From positions 5,146,001 to 5,210,000 of the forward strand of contig NZ_CP062159.1 of assembly GCF_014844035.1 (NCBI RefSeq): 64,000 nt of DNA, given 5' to 3'. The notes under the pieces are model-generated. The model did not search any database. It was given only the letters and a program-made list of their open reading frames with translations, and was not told the DNA's origin. Position 1 is the first letter of the stretch, and the number at the start of each line of letters is the position of its first letter. Below are positions 1 through 13,311 of this stretch, one piece after another. The translations under genes were made by a program, and so were the position numbers. This stretch comes from Flavobacterium sp. MDT1-60 (GTDB taxonomy: Bacteria > Bacteroidota > Bacteroidia > Flavobacteriales > Flavobacteriaceae).

Positions 1-66
1 CAATATTGAAAGTATAAAAAGTACTAAAAATGTAAATAGTAAATAAATAAATCCCCAGTTTTTCAT
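1..66 (-). CDS. Partial small membrane or exported protein, candidate immunity gene
   Basis: Reading on the minus strand, an ATG at 66-64 opens a frame that stays open for 22 codons to the window edge. It begins M-K-N-W-G and continues as an almost purely hydrophobic stretch, so it is a signal peptide or a first membrane segment. It starts five bases after the stop codon of the giant RHS gene. The position directly behind a variable RHS tip is where immunity genes lie in polymorphic toxin loci (established pattern). That this gene is one is inference, and only its first 22 residues are visible. Confidence 0.5.
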   Translation of the reverse strand, partial: MKNWGFIYLLFTFLVLFILSIL

Positions 67-71
67 AAACT

Positions 72-3000
72 TTAGTTTTGTGTTTTGTAATAATCTGGAT
101 CGAAGTTACCTTCAGAATCTTTGTTAAACCAATCATTAGCTACTCCTTCAAAATAAGATTGTACCAGATTACCAAAATCTGCCAAACCGTTTCCTGCTTG
201 ATTAAGGTTTACCTGAAGATAAACTCCAAATTTCTCAACCTTAGCAAAGAAATCATCTTTTGATAATTCTTCTTTCCTTTTTGTAATAGAATTTATTTCA
301 TTTTCAGATGTCAAAACATTTGTTTTATAATCATATTGCCCCGTTTTAACATTATATGCCCCGTTAGCATTAAATATGGTTCCTTTTTCATCAAAAAACT
401 TTTGGTTATAAGCACTAGCATCAACTGAAACATCTCCTAAAGATACTTCATATTCTGCATTATCGCCATTTATACAAATTCCATAGCTCACTTTTACTCT
501 CATTTTAGCACTGGCATTAATTATTATATCCTTAGTTTCAATTTTTTTAGAAAAATCTTTTTCAACTATGACTCCCATTTCTAAAAGAGGCACATCTTCT
601 TTTGAGTATTGTGGTTTTCGTGATTGAATGTCAACAGTCTGCATAATTATCCCATCATTAAGCATTCTTACTTCTAATCCCTCTAACTCAACCCCATCCA
701 TAATTCTATTTTCACTAAATGCATAAGGAGAATTCCAAGGATATTTACTTGTAAGCGGGTCAACAGCAAAGAACCTACCAATTCTAGGGTCATGCATCCT
801 AAAAGTATAATTCAACGAATTCCCATCACCACCTTTAATTTCATCATCTTTCTCCTGTCCTTGGAACCCATAACGGTAATCACCCGAACTATGTCTTGTA
901 GGAACTAACTGTCCAAAAGGATAGTAATCACTATAACTAAGAACTTCAGCATTAAAGATTCCTGTTGTGGTAGCTGGTATTTTTTTATCCGATACCACCG
1001 CCAGTACATTACCTAAATGGTTCGATAACTCGTAACGCTTATCTCCAATCGAAGATAAGAAACTCTTTTGAACCATCGGTAATGTTGGTGCAAAAAGTCC
1101 GTTGGTTGGGTCCAGATAATTCGCTATTGCATCATTAGGGTTATCCGTATTTAGTGTATAAGGCGTACCAGTTGTTGTGGCATTAATACTCCCTTTACCT
1201 CCTTCGTAAGTTTCCCAGGTCGCATAACCGTCACCGTCGTCGTCAACATCAAGATAGTTTGGTATAGTATCGATTGTCGCTTTAGGATTCTGTACTGACG
1301 CTATTGCGTTAGTATTTAAAGTAGCTCCTGTAGCAGGATTTTTATCTCCATCAGGGTTTGCTCCTTCATATAGGGTATAAATACCATCACCATCGTCATC
1401 TTTATCGTCCTGATTGGCTACACCATCGCCATCAGTATCTATAAAACTAAGATCATTGTTTACTTCATATAAATCAAATATACCATCTCCATCCGTATCA
1501 GGAAGACAAGGTGCCAGAGTACGCGTTACATTATTGTTTATCGCTATTCCTAAACTCGATACCGGAGGATTACTAGTGTTAGAAGCATCGGCTGCATCAT
1601 CAAAAGTAAACCCGTTTTGCAACGTATTGATTCCATAATTAAAATAACACATATCAAAGCCCAGAGCTCTGGCGTTACCAACACCTCCTAATTTATTAAG
1701 GTTTTCGGCCGGTATGCTGGCTGGGCTAATTGTTCTTGGTGTGATCCAATTAGTCCTGTTTTCAACAATTTGCGTAAAACCGTTTACATCCAATTGGGTA
1801 GGAGTGCTGCCAAATGTAGTATTCAGTTTTATTGCTATACTATTGGCTGGTGTTGTCAATAGGTTTGCCTGTAAAGTTACATCATAACTTTTGACTGTTG
1901 CAGTAACAGGACTGTCTGATGTAATTTTAGTATATTGATTAACTGTAAACTTTGGCGTTATAGAATTATTGTTTTTAACCAGGTTAACCTGAACCTGATT
2001 CGTAATTTCTTTGGTCTGAGTTTCAATTACATTTTTAGTAACCTTAAGATCCTGCACAGCCGCCGTTGTGGAAGAAGATACTACCAGATCTATAGTAGTA
2101 GCAGCTACAACTGGTACCATTTGTGTTTTGAATATAACAGTACTTCCTCTATAAAGAGTTATAAAAAATCTACCTGACTCTAAAGTTTTTTCTATTTTCA
2201 AAACCTCGTTTGCCCTAAATATTCCAAGTGAAACTTCACTACTCCCGTTGGAATAATATAATCTTGACTGCCATGCAATCCCAGCTCTTAGTCTCGAACT
2301 TCTGAAACCATAAAAAAGATTATTAGTAGTAAGTCCCACTTTTACTCTGTTGTTATTTGAAATTGAGCTGGCAGTTTTGAATTCTAGCACTCCTGTTTCT
2401 TCGGGACCAAAAACATTTACTGCATTGGCCGTTGTACAGCTAGCTCCAGATACTCTAAAAAGATTTATTGCATCGCCGTTGTCTACTTTTCTGACACAGT
2501 TGTTAGCAACCCCTTTTATATCTACTATTTTACTTTTGGTAACAGATTCCTGTTTAATTCCTGTGTATTGCAATTCACTCAGGAAATAGGTTCCATTAGC
2601 AGGATTGGTATTAATCAATTTAATAGTAGTGTCCAGATTCAGGCTTTGCATATCCGGATCTATTGCAGGCGAATTATTCGGATACGGATTCCAGGTTGAC
2701 GAAGCCGTTGTGGTATCAAAGTGAAGCGCATAATCCCTAATAACAGCTGTTCCGGTCAATATAGAATTAGTAGTCAGGGCGCTGGTTTTTGCTGCCATTC
2801 TGCTTGTGCTGGCAATCGAACTGTTTCCGTATTTATACACAAGCAAATTAGATTCTTCTAATCCAAGACGGCTGCTGCCAAAAAGGTCATGTTCTTTTAA
2901 GCGATACAATGATTCAGTACTAATTCCTTGTCCGTTAACTTTATAATTTTCTTCATAAACCCCTAACACATTACCTTGTGCATCACGGGCATAATGCGTA

Positions 3001-6000
3001 CGCACTATATCAAGCCCACGTTGTACGCGTTTAGCAATTCGATTACCGAGTCCATCGTACTCAAAAGCAATAGTAAGTCCTGACTTGCTGTTAGTAACCT
3101 TCTCCACTTTCCCATCAACACGCCAATTGATCGTTAATCCTTCATTTTTGTCTTGTATTAATTGTCCTATAGCATCATACACATAGTTATATGTATTAGA
3201 ATCACCTAAATTATAATTAGACTTTTCAATTAAATTTTGCTTGATATCGATACCTGTTTCAGTAAATATATCATCGGCTACATCAAAAACATTGGTCAAC
3301 TTGTTGGTGCCAGGAATGTATTTATAGGTAAAGTTGTCCATCTCCGGATTTGGTAAATTCGGTGTTTTTGACTCGGGATATAACCCCGGTGCCGTATTGT
3401 GTAAAGTTTGTAAATTCCCGTTTTTATCATAAGAATAACTTGATTCATAACTTTTGGCTGCTTTCATTGAGAAAGCATCAAAAGCCTGAGAAGTCATCGT
3501 TTTGATACGATTAAGCTGATCGTAAGTATAATTGTTTTTTTGTATCGCAAGCAACTGATCGCCTTCTTTACGAATAGCTGTTGTCATTTGCTTGATGTTT
3601 CCATTATATAAGTTTTTAAGGCTTTCTCCTGTAGTATTACGACTCACCATTAACGGTTTAAACGAATCAGTACCTGTATCTCCGGATATAGCTTTGTAGT
3701 CGTTATCATAATAGCTTAAGGAATAGCCAAAAGCATCTTTGGTTTTGGTCGTACCAGCAAGCGATCCGTCCTGTCCTAAGTCATTTGCACTATTTGCTAA
3801 ATTTTCACCATTTACTGTCTTTAGCCAACCTTGCAAAGTATAGGCATAATCAATACCCTGTACCTTCTTGTCTCCAAGTTCAACTCTCGCTAATGGTCCA
3901 TGCGCATAATACTCATAGCTGGCGTCTTTTTCCCAAAGTACACCATTGGCAGAAGTTTCTACATTAACAATACGATTATCGGCATCATAATTATAACGAT
4001 GCGTAAACTGATCGGCTTTGTTCGGTTGAAATTTAACCGTATTTACATTTCCACTAATAAGATCATAATCATATACAATCCTTTTTAAATGGGCCTCACA
4101 ATCATTGGTTTGTCCTGTTGTTGTATTTATAACGGTTTGCGTACAATTAGGATTTTTTAGAGCTGTATAGTAATTTACTATTTCTTTTACATTTCCATGA
4201 ACATCATAATTGTATAAGATAGCATTATCAAAAACTTTTGGAGTGCTATAATTTTCATGATAGAATACTCCAGTCACCCGATTGCGGTTGTTGTACGCCG
4301 GATTAGAACCAGACACAGCATTTGTAACAAATAATGAAGAAGCTTTTATACCAGTCTCTACTTCCGGATCTTCGTCATAAATAGTACTTGTGACTTGAGT
4401 TCTTGGTAAAGTACTATCAAAACTATCCACTATTCCTGTTGTTACCCCACTTGGTATAGGAGTACGGACAAGCCTTCCTTCCGGAGATATACTATAACTT
4501 ATAGCTGCAGATGGGTTTGCTGCATTGAACACAAAACTATCTATTTCACCAGCCTGATTTATTCTGCCTAAGCTATCATAGTTGGTATAGCTCATTTTGG
4601 CAACACTCGCAGTTTGCTGCTTTCTATTTTGTGAAGCTATGATTCTGCCCAGTTTATCATACGCAAAACGGGTAATACCTCCATCCGGGGTACTTTGCCA
4701 TACCAATTGGTTTAATGAATTATAGCGATATTCTGTCTTGAATTGATGATTCGGCTGTAAATTAGTAACATCTCCTGTAAACTGTTTGAACGGGTCATCA
4801 GCTGCTTTATAAGCTTCAATAAGTGGGTTCTTAGCTTTAATATCAGCTGGTGAAAAGCGTCTTACACCTTCAGGAGCTACAGTTTGAGTAAGATTTCCTG
4901 CCTGGTCATAATAGTAAAGCGTGTATTGATATTCCTGATCATAATAGGTCATATCAAGGGTTTCAACTACCTCAGACATGGCTTTTTTAATGTAGGATGT
5001 AATAAATTCTTTACGCTTGGCCTGCAATAAATTATTATAATTATCTGCTGAGAAAGCTTCAGCAATGTTTTTAACCAGTTTTTCGCAAGTAGATACTGTT
5101 TCCTCCGGTAAACTCGGAGAAACCAAAGTACTTAAAGCTGCCGGAGGGCAAACTTTTCCTTTATTAGCGGTTCTAAAGACAGTCTCTACCCAATCATTCC
5201 AATTTAATGTATCAGGATTCACCTCATTATTCACTAAATTCTCCTTATAATAGGTTTTGTATTGGTCTATCACGGCATTGATACCATTAAAACCATAGTG
5301 TAAATAAGTGTCTCCAAACTCTGCAAGTGTTCTAAAACGGATATCATAAAGCTGGGTAACTTTTAGCTCTTTTAAATACCTAACATAACTATCTGAAATA
5401 TACTGATAACCATTATTACAGAAGTTATCAAGCGTGGATTGTGGCACTGTATAATCCTCTATTCTGTTATTCATCTCATTTATAAATGCAGCTTTCTTTT
5501 CATCGCAGGCTACCGGAGAAACTGTTTGAGGGATACAGGTTGAGCAGGTTTCTGCTGCAAAACTGGAGGCAATACGAGATGAAATTTTGCTCGAAGTTCT
5601 ATTTACATTTGTATTAGTATATATTCCGGAAGCATCCATAGTTACTATTGAGCTCACAGGTGACGATGATGTATTTTGAGCAACTCTTGCTCTTAAATTC
5701 ATGTTAGGATAGCCTTCACTTATAAATGTGCATAACTCCATACCACTACCTCTACTTGGAGCTGTTAAAATATACTGATCTATATATGAAATTTCATCCT
5801 CTTGTATTGTACCATTTATATCTACATAAGTTATTTTCCCCTCACTTTCATTTATAATATCTATTTTCTTAATTAAGGCAATATTCTTATTATTTGGAAT
5901 ATTAAAATAGATTACCGCTTCCCAGGTTGGATCATCATAGCCATAAAAATTAAGACTTATTTGCGAATCGCTTGGATAAAATACGGTAAACTTAGTAAGT

Positions 6001-9000
6001 CCTATTTCCAAATTATATGTACTTGAAGAAGTCGTAGTAACATAATCTCTAAGTTTTTGAAAATGACTTAATAAATTAGAATCACTTATAAAATGACTTA
6101 CAGCGGGACTATTAGAACAATCATACTTTGGAGCAGATTCGTTGAACGCGGTAGATACTGTACGATTTTGTATAGACTCGTTGATAACGTCTTTTAAATT
6201 ATTCTCATATTTCAATTCTTCCTGTTCATTAAGGGCACATGAAGGAACGCTTTCTCCTGGATCTACTGGTGTCATATCAGATAAAAAGTCACAAAAGTTA
6301 GCATCTCCTAAATACATAGATATGGACCCCTCAAAGTCAACACATTTTTGGCTCTCAGTATCATAATTAAAGTGTACTACATTATTTGCATCAATGTCAA
6401 CTTTATTAAAATGCATTAATGGTTCCGTAACCTGATAACTAGGAGGTATTCCCAACCAAAAAACTGCCTGCACCTCATTATTTCTATCACTAAACGCAAT
6501 AATCATAGTATCTCTAAAACCTGAATAATTAACATGAAACTTATAAAGTTCGACTGGCGGTCTATTTGGAAAATTTGCTTTTCTATACTTCTCAAAACGC
6601 TCCACTAAATTAGAATTGGTAATAAAACTATCCATAGCAGGATACTCACTGCAAATACGAAAAATCGCAGTTTCAGGCGGAGCTATTCCTCCATAAGTAA
6701 TTGTGTAATTAGGATCCGATACAATTTGATTCATAAAGTCTTTCAGACCATTTTCAAAAGTAACTTCAGTCTCAGTATTGTTGCAGGCGTCTACATATTG
6801 TCCCCAACACGGAATAACATTTTGACATGCATCTCCAATACCATCCTTAGGATTAATATCTAATTGATCCGTATTTGGGTTGTCGGGACAATTGTCCAGA
6901 TCATTTGGCACCCCATCATGATCAGTGTCCATAATAGCAACAAAAGGACAACAATCAAAATTATTAGTAAAAAGTTTTAAAGTACCATTCAAAACAGCTG
7001 TACCGGTAGTGAAATTAGTATTTCCGGAAGTAACTAACTTAAACGAACTATCAGAATTAGTAGTAGAGGCTTTAAACGTAATAGATTCAAATTTTTTAAA
7101 GGTATAGGAATCTATAAGAGTAATTACTGGTGCAGTATGATTCCCATCATCCGCTCCTGTAGTTGATTGTAAAATAAGGTTTGCAATAATATTTACTCCT
7201 TGTTTTAAATATAAATTTTGTGCATTTCTTTCCCAGGTTATACCTGCAGCAGCTCCAAAAAATTCTTCTAAATAAGAGTTTTTATAAGCAGCATAATTGC
7301 TTATGTCAATAGGTGTACTGCTATTAAATGTTCCTTTTGTTTTTAACTCATTAAAAAGAGGAATCAAAGCTTTCTCAAACTTAGATTTTTTGTTACATCC
7401 TACACCCTGATCATTGGTAGCCTGGTTTGGATCCAGAACTTCCCCAATAGCATTTGGTGATATACCACATTCCCCTATAGGTGCGCAAGTTTCTCCTGTT
7501 AAAATAATTTCATTAGAGATGTCACTATTACCGGCAGCTCCTATTTGAGCTACTACCGAGAATTTGTATTTCCCTTCTGAAGGTTTTGAATTTCCTAAAT
7601 CATAATAAAGTTGTTTTAGATTTTTTATGCTCCATGTAGAACCATAATTTGACCAGGTATAGCCTCCAGTTTTAGGGAGCTGTATTGCAATTGGGCAAGT
7701 AGTAAAGTCTCCTCCCGGCCTTGAGCTAAAGTTAATATTTAATGTTGTTCCGGAAGTGTTCGTTGTAATATTCAAAGGTTTTAATCCTATTTGAAATAAT
7801 CCCTCGACAGTTTGATTATTTGCTGGAATCATTAATTTCTGAATCAATTCTTTTGTGATATATTGCTTATTAAAAGACACATTACTCAAAGATGCCGGAG
7901 AAGAAAAAGCAGGATCTTTAAAAAATCCATTCAAAAGCATGTCAAAGTCGAACAAAAGTGGACAATTTCCAGTCTGAGCATAATACTCAAAGTGATTTTC
8001 TTTGACTAAATTAGCCATAGCATCTGCAGGACTTAAACTAGAATTATATCCAAAATCTGCCGGAAGATAATTTTTTTGTTTGGTCTTGTATAATATCGCA
8101 CTACTGCTTTCGCATAAAGAAGCTGTAGCACTTATGTTTTGAATATAATTGGTTAGTGCTTTTTTCTGTGGGAAATTATCACTTAAAACATCAGCAACAG
8201 CATTTGATCCTCCTGTACCTACACAAGCGTTAACCGATTTGCGCTGCATAGCATATATATTGATAAATATATGTTTAATTTTATTTTTTAAACCTATGTA
8301 CAAGCCCTTATAAACATTCCAAACTTCGTCTTTTTGAGAATCGCTTAAAGTAGCATTACTTAAGTCACATACAGAAAAAGAGTTACACAGTACACTTTGT
8401 AAAGCAACCTGATACATGCTTAAATTAGTTCCGTTTTCTCCAATATAACTACTATTTAACGCCTGATACATAATACTACCTGTACCAACCCTCATAGTAT
8501 ATAGAGTTGAATCTTCAAAAGGTGATGCTGATTGTACTGGTTTAAAATAGGGATCGTTATTATAAATTTGCAGTTTTCCTGAATTTCCTGCGCTATCAAA
8601 ATCTACAAATCCTTTTGAATTTGCCTCTGCATAGGTTGTGGTATTCATTAAATAAGAATCATAACCATCAGAAGATAAAGGTGTAGCAACAATTGATGGT
8701 ACTGTTCCTGTATTTTTAGCAATATTAAAGTTTATTGTTCTTGCGCATATTTCACGACTATATTCTAAATACTTATATTCTGGATGGTAAATTAATAAAG
8801 ATTGAGCCCAGCTATCTTCCCAATGTGATATAAAATCTTTTACATTCAATAATTGTTCTGGTTTTACAGTCCAAATATCGCTACCGTCAGGACCTTTTAC
8901 AGAACTAAGAACGGGACTAAAGGCCGGATCAACTTCAGGTGAATATTTTTTTGGAGTACTTGTATTGTCTACTATTCTTACTTCAATTAATGAGGGAACT

Positions 9001-11753
9001 CCATACGGGTCTTTATATGTGTCCACCTGATCCTGAGTAGGACTTATTGATTTTCTAGGATGTTTCCAGTTATTTCCTGTAGTTGAACCATTATAAAAAA
9101 GACCTCCATTTGAATTAAAAATACTTAATTTATCAAAATTTAAATTGGGCTGGCTATTACCATTGGCATCAATAGTATTTATATCAGTAGCATCAGTAGC
9201 TCCGTATTGTCCATTAGGCCTTAAATCTGATACCAACAAATTTTCATTCATTTGGCAAGCAGTTTCAAATTCTATGAGTGTAGGATTACATACTCTTTCA
9301 CATTCTTTATTTAATAAATCCCATTCTCTATTGAAACGTATATTTAAAGCATTTACATCAGATAATACTATTAAATTGTTTTCTGAGTCTGTAGCTCCAG
9401 AGTTTAATGATATGGTTGTCGTATTCCCTGATTCAGATACAGCCAGAACTACTTTACCATATAACTTATCAAAAGCATTTTGAACATAATACAATCTGGT
9501 TCCTATACTTGTTATGCAGCTCTCACATGTTAGATTACATGAATCATAAATAAACTGAGTAGTAGGTGCTAATCCAAATTTTGGATCTGCAGGATCAATA
9601 TAACATTCAGAACTAGGTGTAGTCAATTTTTTTATATAATCATTAGCATAATCGTTTAATGCTTTTTCATTTATTTTTATTTCTTTTTTCAGACTATAAC
9701 TCCCCGTATTTAAGGTAGTTTTTGGCTTAACCAGGGATAGAGTTGCTGGAATGTTAGCTCCCCCTAAACTAAACGTTCCTACAGTTTCAAAAATAGGTGT
9801 ATCTAATTTTTCGTTGCCGCAATCGTCTTTTAAACCTAATTTAACATCATATACAAAGGGATATAGACCTGATGGACAATAAAAGGGAGAAAATGAATTT
9901 GTCTGATTTAAACTATATCCAAACTCGTACCCTTCTCCGTCGTTTGTTACTTCTATTGATTTCGAAAGAGCCAAGACATCATTACTTTGAGGAAATAAAC
10001 CTGTAGTTTGTAAAATGTTGTTGTCTTTTACTGTATCTGTATCACCAGGTGCAAGTTTGTTAAGTAAATCTGCTGTAGTGCTACCATGGCCATTCGCTTC
10101 AGCCGTTGCCTTATCTTCTACATTTTCATCTGACAAATTAACAAGATTAACAGGTGATTTTCCAGACAATGCGGTAGCAATGGTACGTCCTTGCGGATCC
10201 AGATAACTAACTGAAACTTGCTTATTAGGATCAACTACAATATTTTTTTTATAATGAGAAGATTCACCTACGCTATAACCAAATAATCTATGTAACTCCG
10301 GAGCTGAAGGTGTTGTATAAAAATATTTCATTTCATGAGCCGAGCTCAACTGATGATCTGGACCAACTCCTCCTTTTCTGGATATCCTGCCTGTATTGTC
10401 AGCTGTATATTCTATTTGTGAGAAAGGATATAATTTCGCATCAGGCACGTAGGCCTGGTTAGTTCTTAAAGAAAAATCAGTATATCCTGATGGCGAATAA
10501 TACCTGCTGGATCCTGAACTGTCTGACATACCAGAAACATTACTAGTACAACTCCCTCCGTCTATGTCAAAATCTTTGAAAGAATATGATTTGTTTTGAC
10601 TGTTTAAATTGTAATTTTTAAAATAATGAATGTTATTATCTGTTGTTGGGGTAGGCAATACTTCTACACCTGCCCTTCCCTGTCCATCATAAATAACTTC
10701 GCCTACTACGGTAGTGTTGTCCGTATTAATTTTGGTTACGGTCTGGCGATTTCTCAATGAGCCATCAAAGTAACTTACGATTTCTTTTTTCTTTCCGTCT
10801 TCAGCATAACTTGCCTGAAATTGCCAGTTTTTGCCAGTTTCATGTTCAGAAATAACGCTTTGATGAGGCCAGTCGGCTATGGTGTTTTTTGGGCTGGTTC
10901 CTGAACTCCAATTTCCGTAATATTTAACAAATTCTCTATTTCGGCTTATGCCTCGTACTCTGTATATTAAATATCCCTTTCCGTATATTAATGGTATTTC
11001 AAAGGCATTTTTAGAAGTTATGATTCGTGTATTATTGAGTTCAAAGTCCCTTTCTGTAAGCGGAATTTGATCCCCTGTTAAATGAGCTGTTATATTTTCG
11101 TTACTATAATTATCTATCCAGGTCCATTCTAATTCATATTCTAAGGCACCTGCCAAATTTTCCCAATTAATTGTAATTGAACTTGCTGTAGCATTCGTTG
11201 AGCCTATTGGATTTAGTAATTGTTCAGATACTGAATAATACCTCTTACTCTTGAAACCCATATTAACAAAAGCATTACTTGGGACAACATTTCCATTATT
11301 TGTATTCAATGCTTTATAGGAAATCAATTGTACTCTGATACCAAATCTATTTTCGATTTTTAAATAACTTAGATCGCTAAAGTTAGCACCACCACTATTG
11401 GCAGGATTTGGATTGTAGTTCACTACCAATTCTTTATTAAAAGAAGTATCAGTAGAGCCGTCTTGTTTTAAAGGAGTGATTCTAAAAGTAGCCTTTAATT
11501 CATAAGTCACATAAGGCGCCAGGTTATTGTCAATATTTACTGATAAATAGCAATAAGGTGCTAAGTTATTTTGATTTGGAAGATTGGCTTCTGAATCAAA
11601 AACAGAAATGGGAGCACTGCCAAAACTGGTAATCGCTACTGGCTTAAAATTACTATACTCTTTTTCTTGTACTTGTGCGCTGAGTATTATTGTAAATAAT
11701 AATAAACCAACTAAACTTATTTTTTTACTTAACACATTCAATGATATATTCAT
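72..11753 (-). CDS. Giant RHS/YD-repeat protein with variable C-terminal tip
   Basis: A 3893-residue exported protein. An N-terminal signal peptide (about residues 1-27) is followed by a fibronectin-like region (about 180-290) and a section resembling the DUF6443 domain of Bacteroidota RHS proteins (about 295-480). Thrombospondin-type-3 calcium-binding repeats (DxDxDG type) occur near residue 1607 and again at about 3416-3507. YD repeats run from about 2267 to 2917. The RHS-associated core near 3624-3691 carries the hallmark [13 protein letters not shown] and SPYAFSENR motifs. The last roughly 200 residues after ELEGLE are unlike any toxin family I recognise and form the variable tip. RHS cores in general build a closed shell around a C-terminal toxin (known family behaviour); toxin activity here is inferred. 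It lies last in the locus, before a candidate immunity gene. Codon phase is intact over the full length. Confidence 0.9.
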   Translation of the reverse strand: MNISLNVLSKKISLVGLLLFTIILSAQVQEKEYSNFKPVAITSFGSAPISVFDSEANLPNQNNLAPYCYLSVNIDNNLAPYVTYELKATFRITPLKQDGSTDTSFNKELVVNYNPNPANSGGANFSDLSYLKIENRFGIRVQLISYKALNTNNGNVVPSNAFVNMGFKSKRYYSVSEQLLNPIGSTNATASSITINWENLAGALEYELEWTWIDNYSNENITAHLTGDQIPLTERDFELNNTRIITSKNAFEIPLIYGKGYLIYRVRGISRNREFVKYYGNWSSGTSPKNTIADWPHQSVISEHETGKNWQFQASYAEDGKKKEIVSYFDGSLRNRQTVTKINTDNTTVVGEVIYDGQGRAGVEVLPTPTTDNNIHYFKNYNLNSQNKSYSFKDFDIDGGSCTSNVSGMSDSSGSSRYYSPSGYTDFSLRTNQAYVPDAKLYPFSQIEYTADNTGRISRKGGVGPDHQLSSAHEMKYFYTTPSAPELHRLFGYSVGESSHYKKNIVVDPNKQVSVSYLDPQGRTIATALSGKSPVNLVNLSDENVEDKATAEANGHGSTTADLLNKLAPGDTDTVKDNNILQTTGLFPQSNDVLALSKSIEVTNDGEGYEFGYSLNQTNSFSPFYCPSGLYPFVYDVKLGLKDDCGNEKLDTPIFETVGTFSLGGANIPATLSLVKPKTTLNTGSYSLKKEIKINEKALNDYANDYIKKLTTPSSECYIDPADPKFGLAPTTQFIYDSCNLTCESCITSIGTRLYYVQNAFDKLYGKVVLAVSESGNTTTISLNSGATDSENNLIVLSDVNALNIRFNREWDLLNKECERVCNPTLIEFETACQMNENLLVSDLRPNGQYGATDATDINTIDANGNSQPNLNFDKLSIFNSNGGLFYNGSTTGNNWKHPRKSISPTQDQVDTYKDPYGVPSLIEVRIVDNTSTPKKYSPEVDPAFSPVLSSVKGPDGSDIWTVKPEQLLNVKDFISHWEDSWAQSLLIYHPEYKYLEYSREICARTINFNIAKNTGTVPSIVATPLSSDGYDSYLMNTTTYAEANSKGFVDFDSAGNSGKLQIYNNDPYFKPVQSASPFEDSTLYTMRVGTGSIMYQALNSSYIGENGTNLSMYQVALQSVLCNSFSVCDLSNATLSDSQKDEVWNVYKGLYIGLKNKIKHIFINIYAMQRKSVNACVGTGGSNAVADVLSDNFPQKKALTNYIQNISATASLCESSSAILYKTKQKNYLPADFGYNSSLSPADAMANLVKENHFEYYAQTGNCPLLFDFDMLLNGFFKDPAFSSPASLSNVSFNKQYITKELIQKLMIPANNQTVEGLFQIGLKPLNITTNTSGTTLNINFSSRPGGDFTTCPIAIQLPKTGGYTWSNYGSTWSIKNLKQLYYDLGNSKPSEGKYKFSVVAQIGAAGNSDISNEIILTGETCAPIGECGISPNAIGEVLDPNQATNDQGVGCNKKSKFEKALIPLFNELKTKGTFNSSTPIDISNYAAYKNSYLEEFFGAAAGITWERNAQNLYLKQGVNIIANLILQSTTGADDGNHTAPVITLIDSYTFKKFESITFKASTTNSDSSFKLVTSGNTNFTTGTAVLNGTLKLFTNNFDCCPFVAIMDTDHDGVPNDLDNCPDNPNTDQLDINPKDGIGDACQNVIPCWGQYVDACNNTETEVTFENGLKDFMNQIVSDPNYTITYGGIAPPETAIFRICSEYPAMDSFITNSNLVERFEKYRKANFPNRPPVELYKFHVNYSGFRDTMIIAFSDRNNEVQAVFWLGIPPSYQVTEPLMHFNKVDIDANNVVHFNYDTESQKCVDFEGSISMYLGDANFCDFLSDMTPVDPGESVPSCALNEQEELKYENNLKDVINESIQNRTVSTAFNESAPKYDCSNSPAVSHFISDSNLLSHFQKLRDYVTTTSSSTYNLEIGLTKFTVFYPSDSQISLNFYGYDDPTWEAVIYFNIPNNKNIALIKKIDIINESEGKITYVDINGTIQEDEISYIDQYILTAPSRGSGMELCTFISEGYPNMNLRARVAQNTSSSPVSSIVTMDASGIYTNTNVNRTSSKISSRIASSFAAETCSTCIPQTVSPVACDEKKAAFINEMNNRIEDYTVPQSTLDNFCNNGYQYISDSYVRYLKELKVTQLYDIRFRTLAEFGDTYLHYGFNGINAVIDQYKTYYKENLVNNEVNPDTLNWNDWVETVFRTANKGKVCPPAALSTLVSPSLPEETVSTCEKLVKNIAEAFSADNYNNLLQAKRKEFITSYIKKAMSEVVETLDMTYYDQEYQYTLYYYDQAGNLTQTVAPEGVRRFSPADIKAKNPLIEAYKAADDPFKQFTGDVTNLQPNHQFKTEYRYNSLNQLVWQSTPDGGITRFAYDKLGRIIASQNRKQQTASVAKMSYTNYDSLGRINQAGEIDSFVFNAANPSAAISYSISPEGRLVRTPIPSGVTTGIVDSFDSTLPRTQVTSTIYDEDPEVETGIKASSLFVTNAVSGSNPAYNNRNRVTGVFYHENYSTPKVFDNAILYNYDVHGNVKEIVNYYTALKNPNCTQTVINTTTGQTNDCEAHLKRIVYDYDLISGNVNTVKFQPNKADQFTHRYNYDADNRIVNVETSANGVLWEKDASYEYYAHGPLARVELGDKKVQGIDYAYTLQGWLKTVNGENLANSANDLGQDGSLAGTTKTKDAFGYSLSYYDNDYKAISGDTGTDSFKPLMVSRNTTGESLKNLYNGNIKQMTTAIRKEGDQLLAIQKNNYTYDQLNRIKTMTSQAFDAFSMKAAKSYESSYSYDKNGNLQTLHNTAPGLYPESKTPNLPNPEMDNFTYKYIPGTNKLTNVFDVADDIFTETGIDIKQNLIEKSNYNLGDSNTYNYVYDAIGQLIQDKNEGLTINWRVDGKVEKVTNSKSGLTIAFEYDGLGNRIAKRVQRGLDIVRTHYARDAQGNVLGVYEENYKVNGQGISTESLYRLKEHDLFGSSRLGLEESNLLVYKYGNSSIASTSRMAAKTSALTTNSILTGTAVIRDYALHFDTTTASSTWNPYPNNSPAIDPDMQSLNLDTTIKLINTNPANGTYFLSELQYTGIKQESVTKSKIVDIKGVANNCVRKVDNGDAINLFRVSGASCTTANAVNVFGPEETGVLEFKTASSISNNNRVKVGLTTNNLFYGFRSSRLRAGIAWQSRLYYSNGSSEVSLGIFRANEVLKIEKTLESGRFFITLYRGSTVIFKTQMVPVVAATTIDLVVSSSTTAAVQDLKVTKNVIETQTKEITNQVQVNLVKNNNSITPKFTVNQYTKITSDSPVTATVKSYDVTLQANLLTTPANSIAIKLNTTFGSTPTQLDVNGFTQIVENRTNWITPRTISPASIPAENLNKLGGVGNARALGFDMCYFNYGINTLQNGFTFDDAADASNTSNPPVSSLGIAINNNVTRTLAPCLPDTDGDGIFDLYEVNNDLSFIDTDGDGVANQDDKDDDGDGIYTLYEGANPDGDKNPATGATLNTNAIASVQNPKATIDTIPNYLDVDDDGDGYATWETYEGGKGSINATTTGTPYTLNTDNPNDAIANYLDPTNGLFAPTLPMVQKSFLSSIGDKRYELSNHLGNVLAVVSDKKIPATTTGIFNAEVLSYSDYYPFGQLVPTRHSSGDYRYGFQGQEKDDEIKGGDGNSLNYTFRMHDPRIGRFFAVDPLTSKYPWNSPYAFSENRIMDGVELEGLEVRMLNDGIIMQTVDIQSRKPQYSKEDVPLLEMGVIVEKDFSKKIETKDIIINASAKMRVKVSYGICINGDNAEYEVSLGDVSVDASAYNQKFFDEKGTIFNANGAYNVKTGQYDYKTNVLTSENEINSITKRKEELSKDDFFAKVEKFGVYLQVNLNQAGNGLADFGNLVQSYFEGVANDWFNKDSEGNFDPDYYKTQN

Positions 11754-11947
11754 ATTATAATTATAACGTGATTAACTTATATGTTTTAATCCTTATGAAA
11801 GGATTCTTTTTATTCTGGATACTGAAATAATTGACTTAAATAGAATTGGTTGCATTTAAAAACTATTTTTAAATAATTTTCAAACACTCATTTTTGTTTA
11901 CCAAAGATGAATTGCCATATAAATCACAATTATTAATCAAACTTCAT

Positions 11948-13173
11948 CTATTCCCTCTTCAAGCTACTACTTCGTGTCTCTTGTATGGTATAAACTCCTT
12001 TTTCTGTTTCTTTTTTCACCCTAACCAGTCCTCCTTCTAAGTCATACTCATAAAACGTAGCATAGTTGTTCTCGTCTAATTCTGCCATGAGTTTTTCCGT
12101 ATCTTCATCGTAAACAAAACTTTTTAAATTTCCATTATAAGGGAAAAATCGTATGTCATCAAAATAGCAATCTGCTGTAGTGTTAGTACATTTTAATGCT
12201 ATTTCTAACTTTAGACTATTTTGGGGAACTATCGCAGGAATTTCAATAATGCCCAAAATGCGTTGCCAACCATCTATGATTGCTCCCGAAGGATTAAAGA
12301 TTTGTGAATAAAATGGTGCAGCAGTACCATTGGCAATAGAAATCGTAATATTGCTTTGGGTATAAGTAATTTGCTGCTTGGCAACATTTTCTTTAACCCA
12401 GCCTGAAACAATATATTTGCCTGATTCTGGCATAAACGAACCGTTAGCCATTTCTTCAAGTGTCGCTTTAGAATATTCTTTTATAATGTAGGAGACTGTG
12501 TTTGAGAATGAGCCACACGATGATTTTTGTCTGATTGAAATAGTTTTATCTATGTAATTATTAATACCAGCACTGCCTAAAATTGAAGCAGCATTAATAT
12601 TCAACTCTGACAATCCATTAAACTGAGGCATATCTATCCAATTTACTGAATCTATTGTATACTGCCAGCGATAAGAATCAGTAATAAATCCTGATTGACT
12701 GGTTATTTTAATATTATCATTTATTGTTAGGTAAGTATCAGAATTTTGAAAGATTTTAAGATCAGGACCTATCGTATACTTGAATGTTACCTCTGTCATT
12801 CTTGGAGAATAGCGGCCAGAAAATGAACCACTTGCACAATTGGGTTCAAAATCCTTGAAAACAGAAGAACCTGCATCTGTTCCTGTTCTGAAATTAACAA
12901 ACGCATAACATTCGACTTTTACTGGTTTCTTAGTTCTTACAGCAGAAAATACGAGTAAATTTGTCTCTCTATCACCATTGTTATTGATATTTCTTTTATA
13001 GATATCTTCAGATGTACCATTTTCGTAGTATAATGTAATTCTTATATTTGATGAAGTGTTGTTTTTTACTCCTGCAGTTATCTCATAATTTAAATCATAT
13101 ATTTGATAGCATATGATTGGCAAAATGATATATTAGAAAATATAAAAAAGACAAACAGTATTATTTTTTTCAT
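11948..13173 (-). pseudogene. Frameshifted exported jelly-roll/YD protein of the RHS locus
   Basis: The main open frame runs from a TTG at 13123 to 11948 (391 codons) with no signal peptide. Directly upstream, in another phase, an ATG at 13173 encodes a typical signal peptide (MKKIILFVFFIFSNISFCQS) that hits a stop about ten codons later. Removing one AT from the ATATAT run at 13097-13102 joins the two frames without a stop, giving S-Y-A-I-K-Y-D-L-N-Y-E across the join. The body has a galactose-binding-like jelly-roll section near its C-terminus (SGWVKE, GWQRI, FDDIRFFP) and a terminal YD-like block (FYEYDLEGGL). In related loci I recall this C-terminal block as part of the larger RHS partner. 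The shift may be a real mutation, a phase-variable tract or a sequencing error. The intergenic stretch to the giant gene is 194 bases. Confidence 0.65.
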
Positions 13174-13311
13174 TTTTAAAATTTTTACAAAAATATTATT
13201 TAGTTTTTTATTCAAATATTGAGATACTAAGACTCATTTTTCAAATTAGTTTCGGTTCTGTAATTTATTATTGATAATAACTGTTTTGATAATTTCCTTT
13301 TACTAAAAAAA

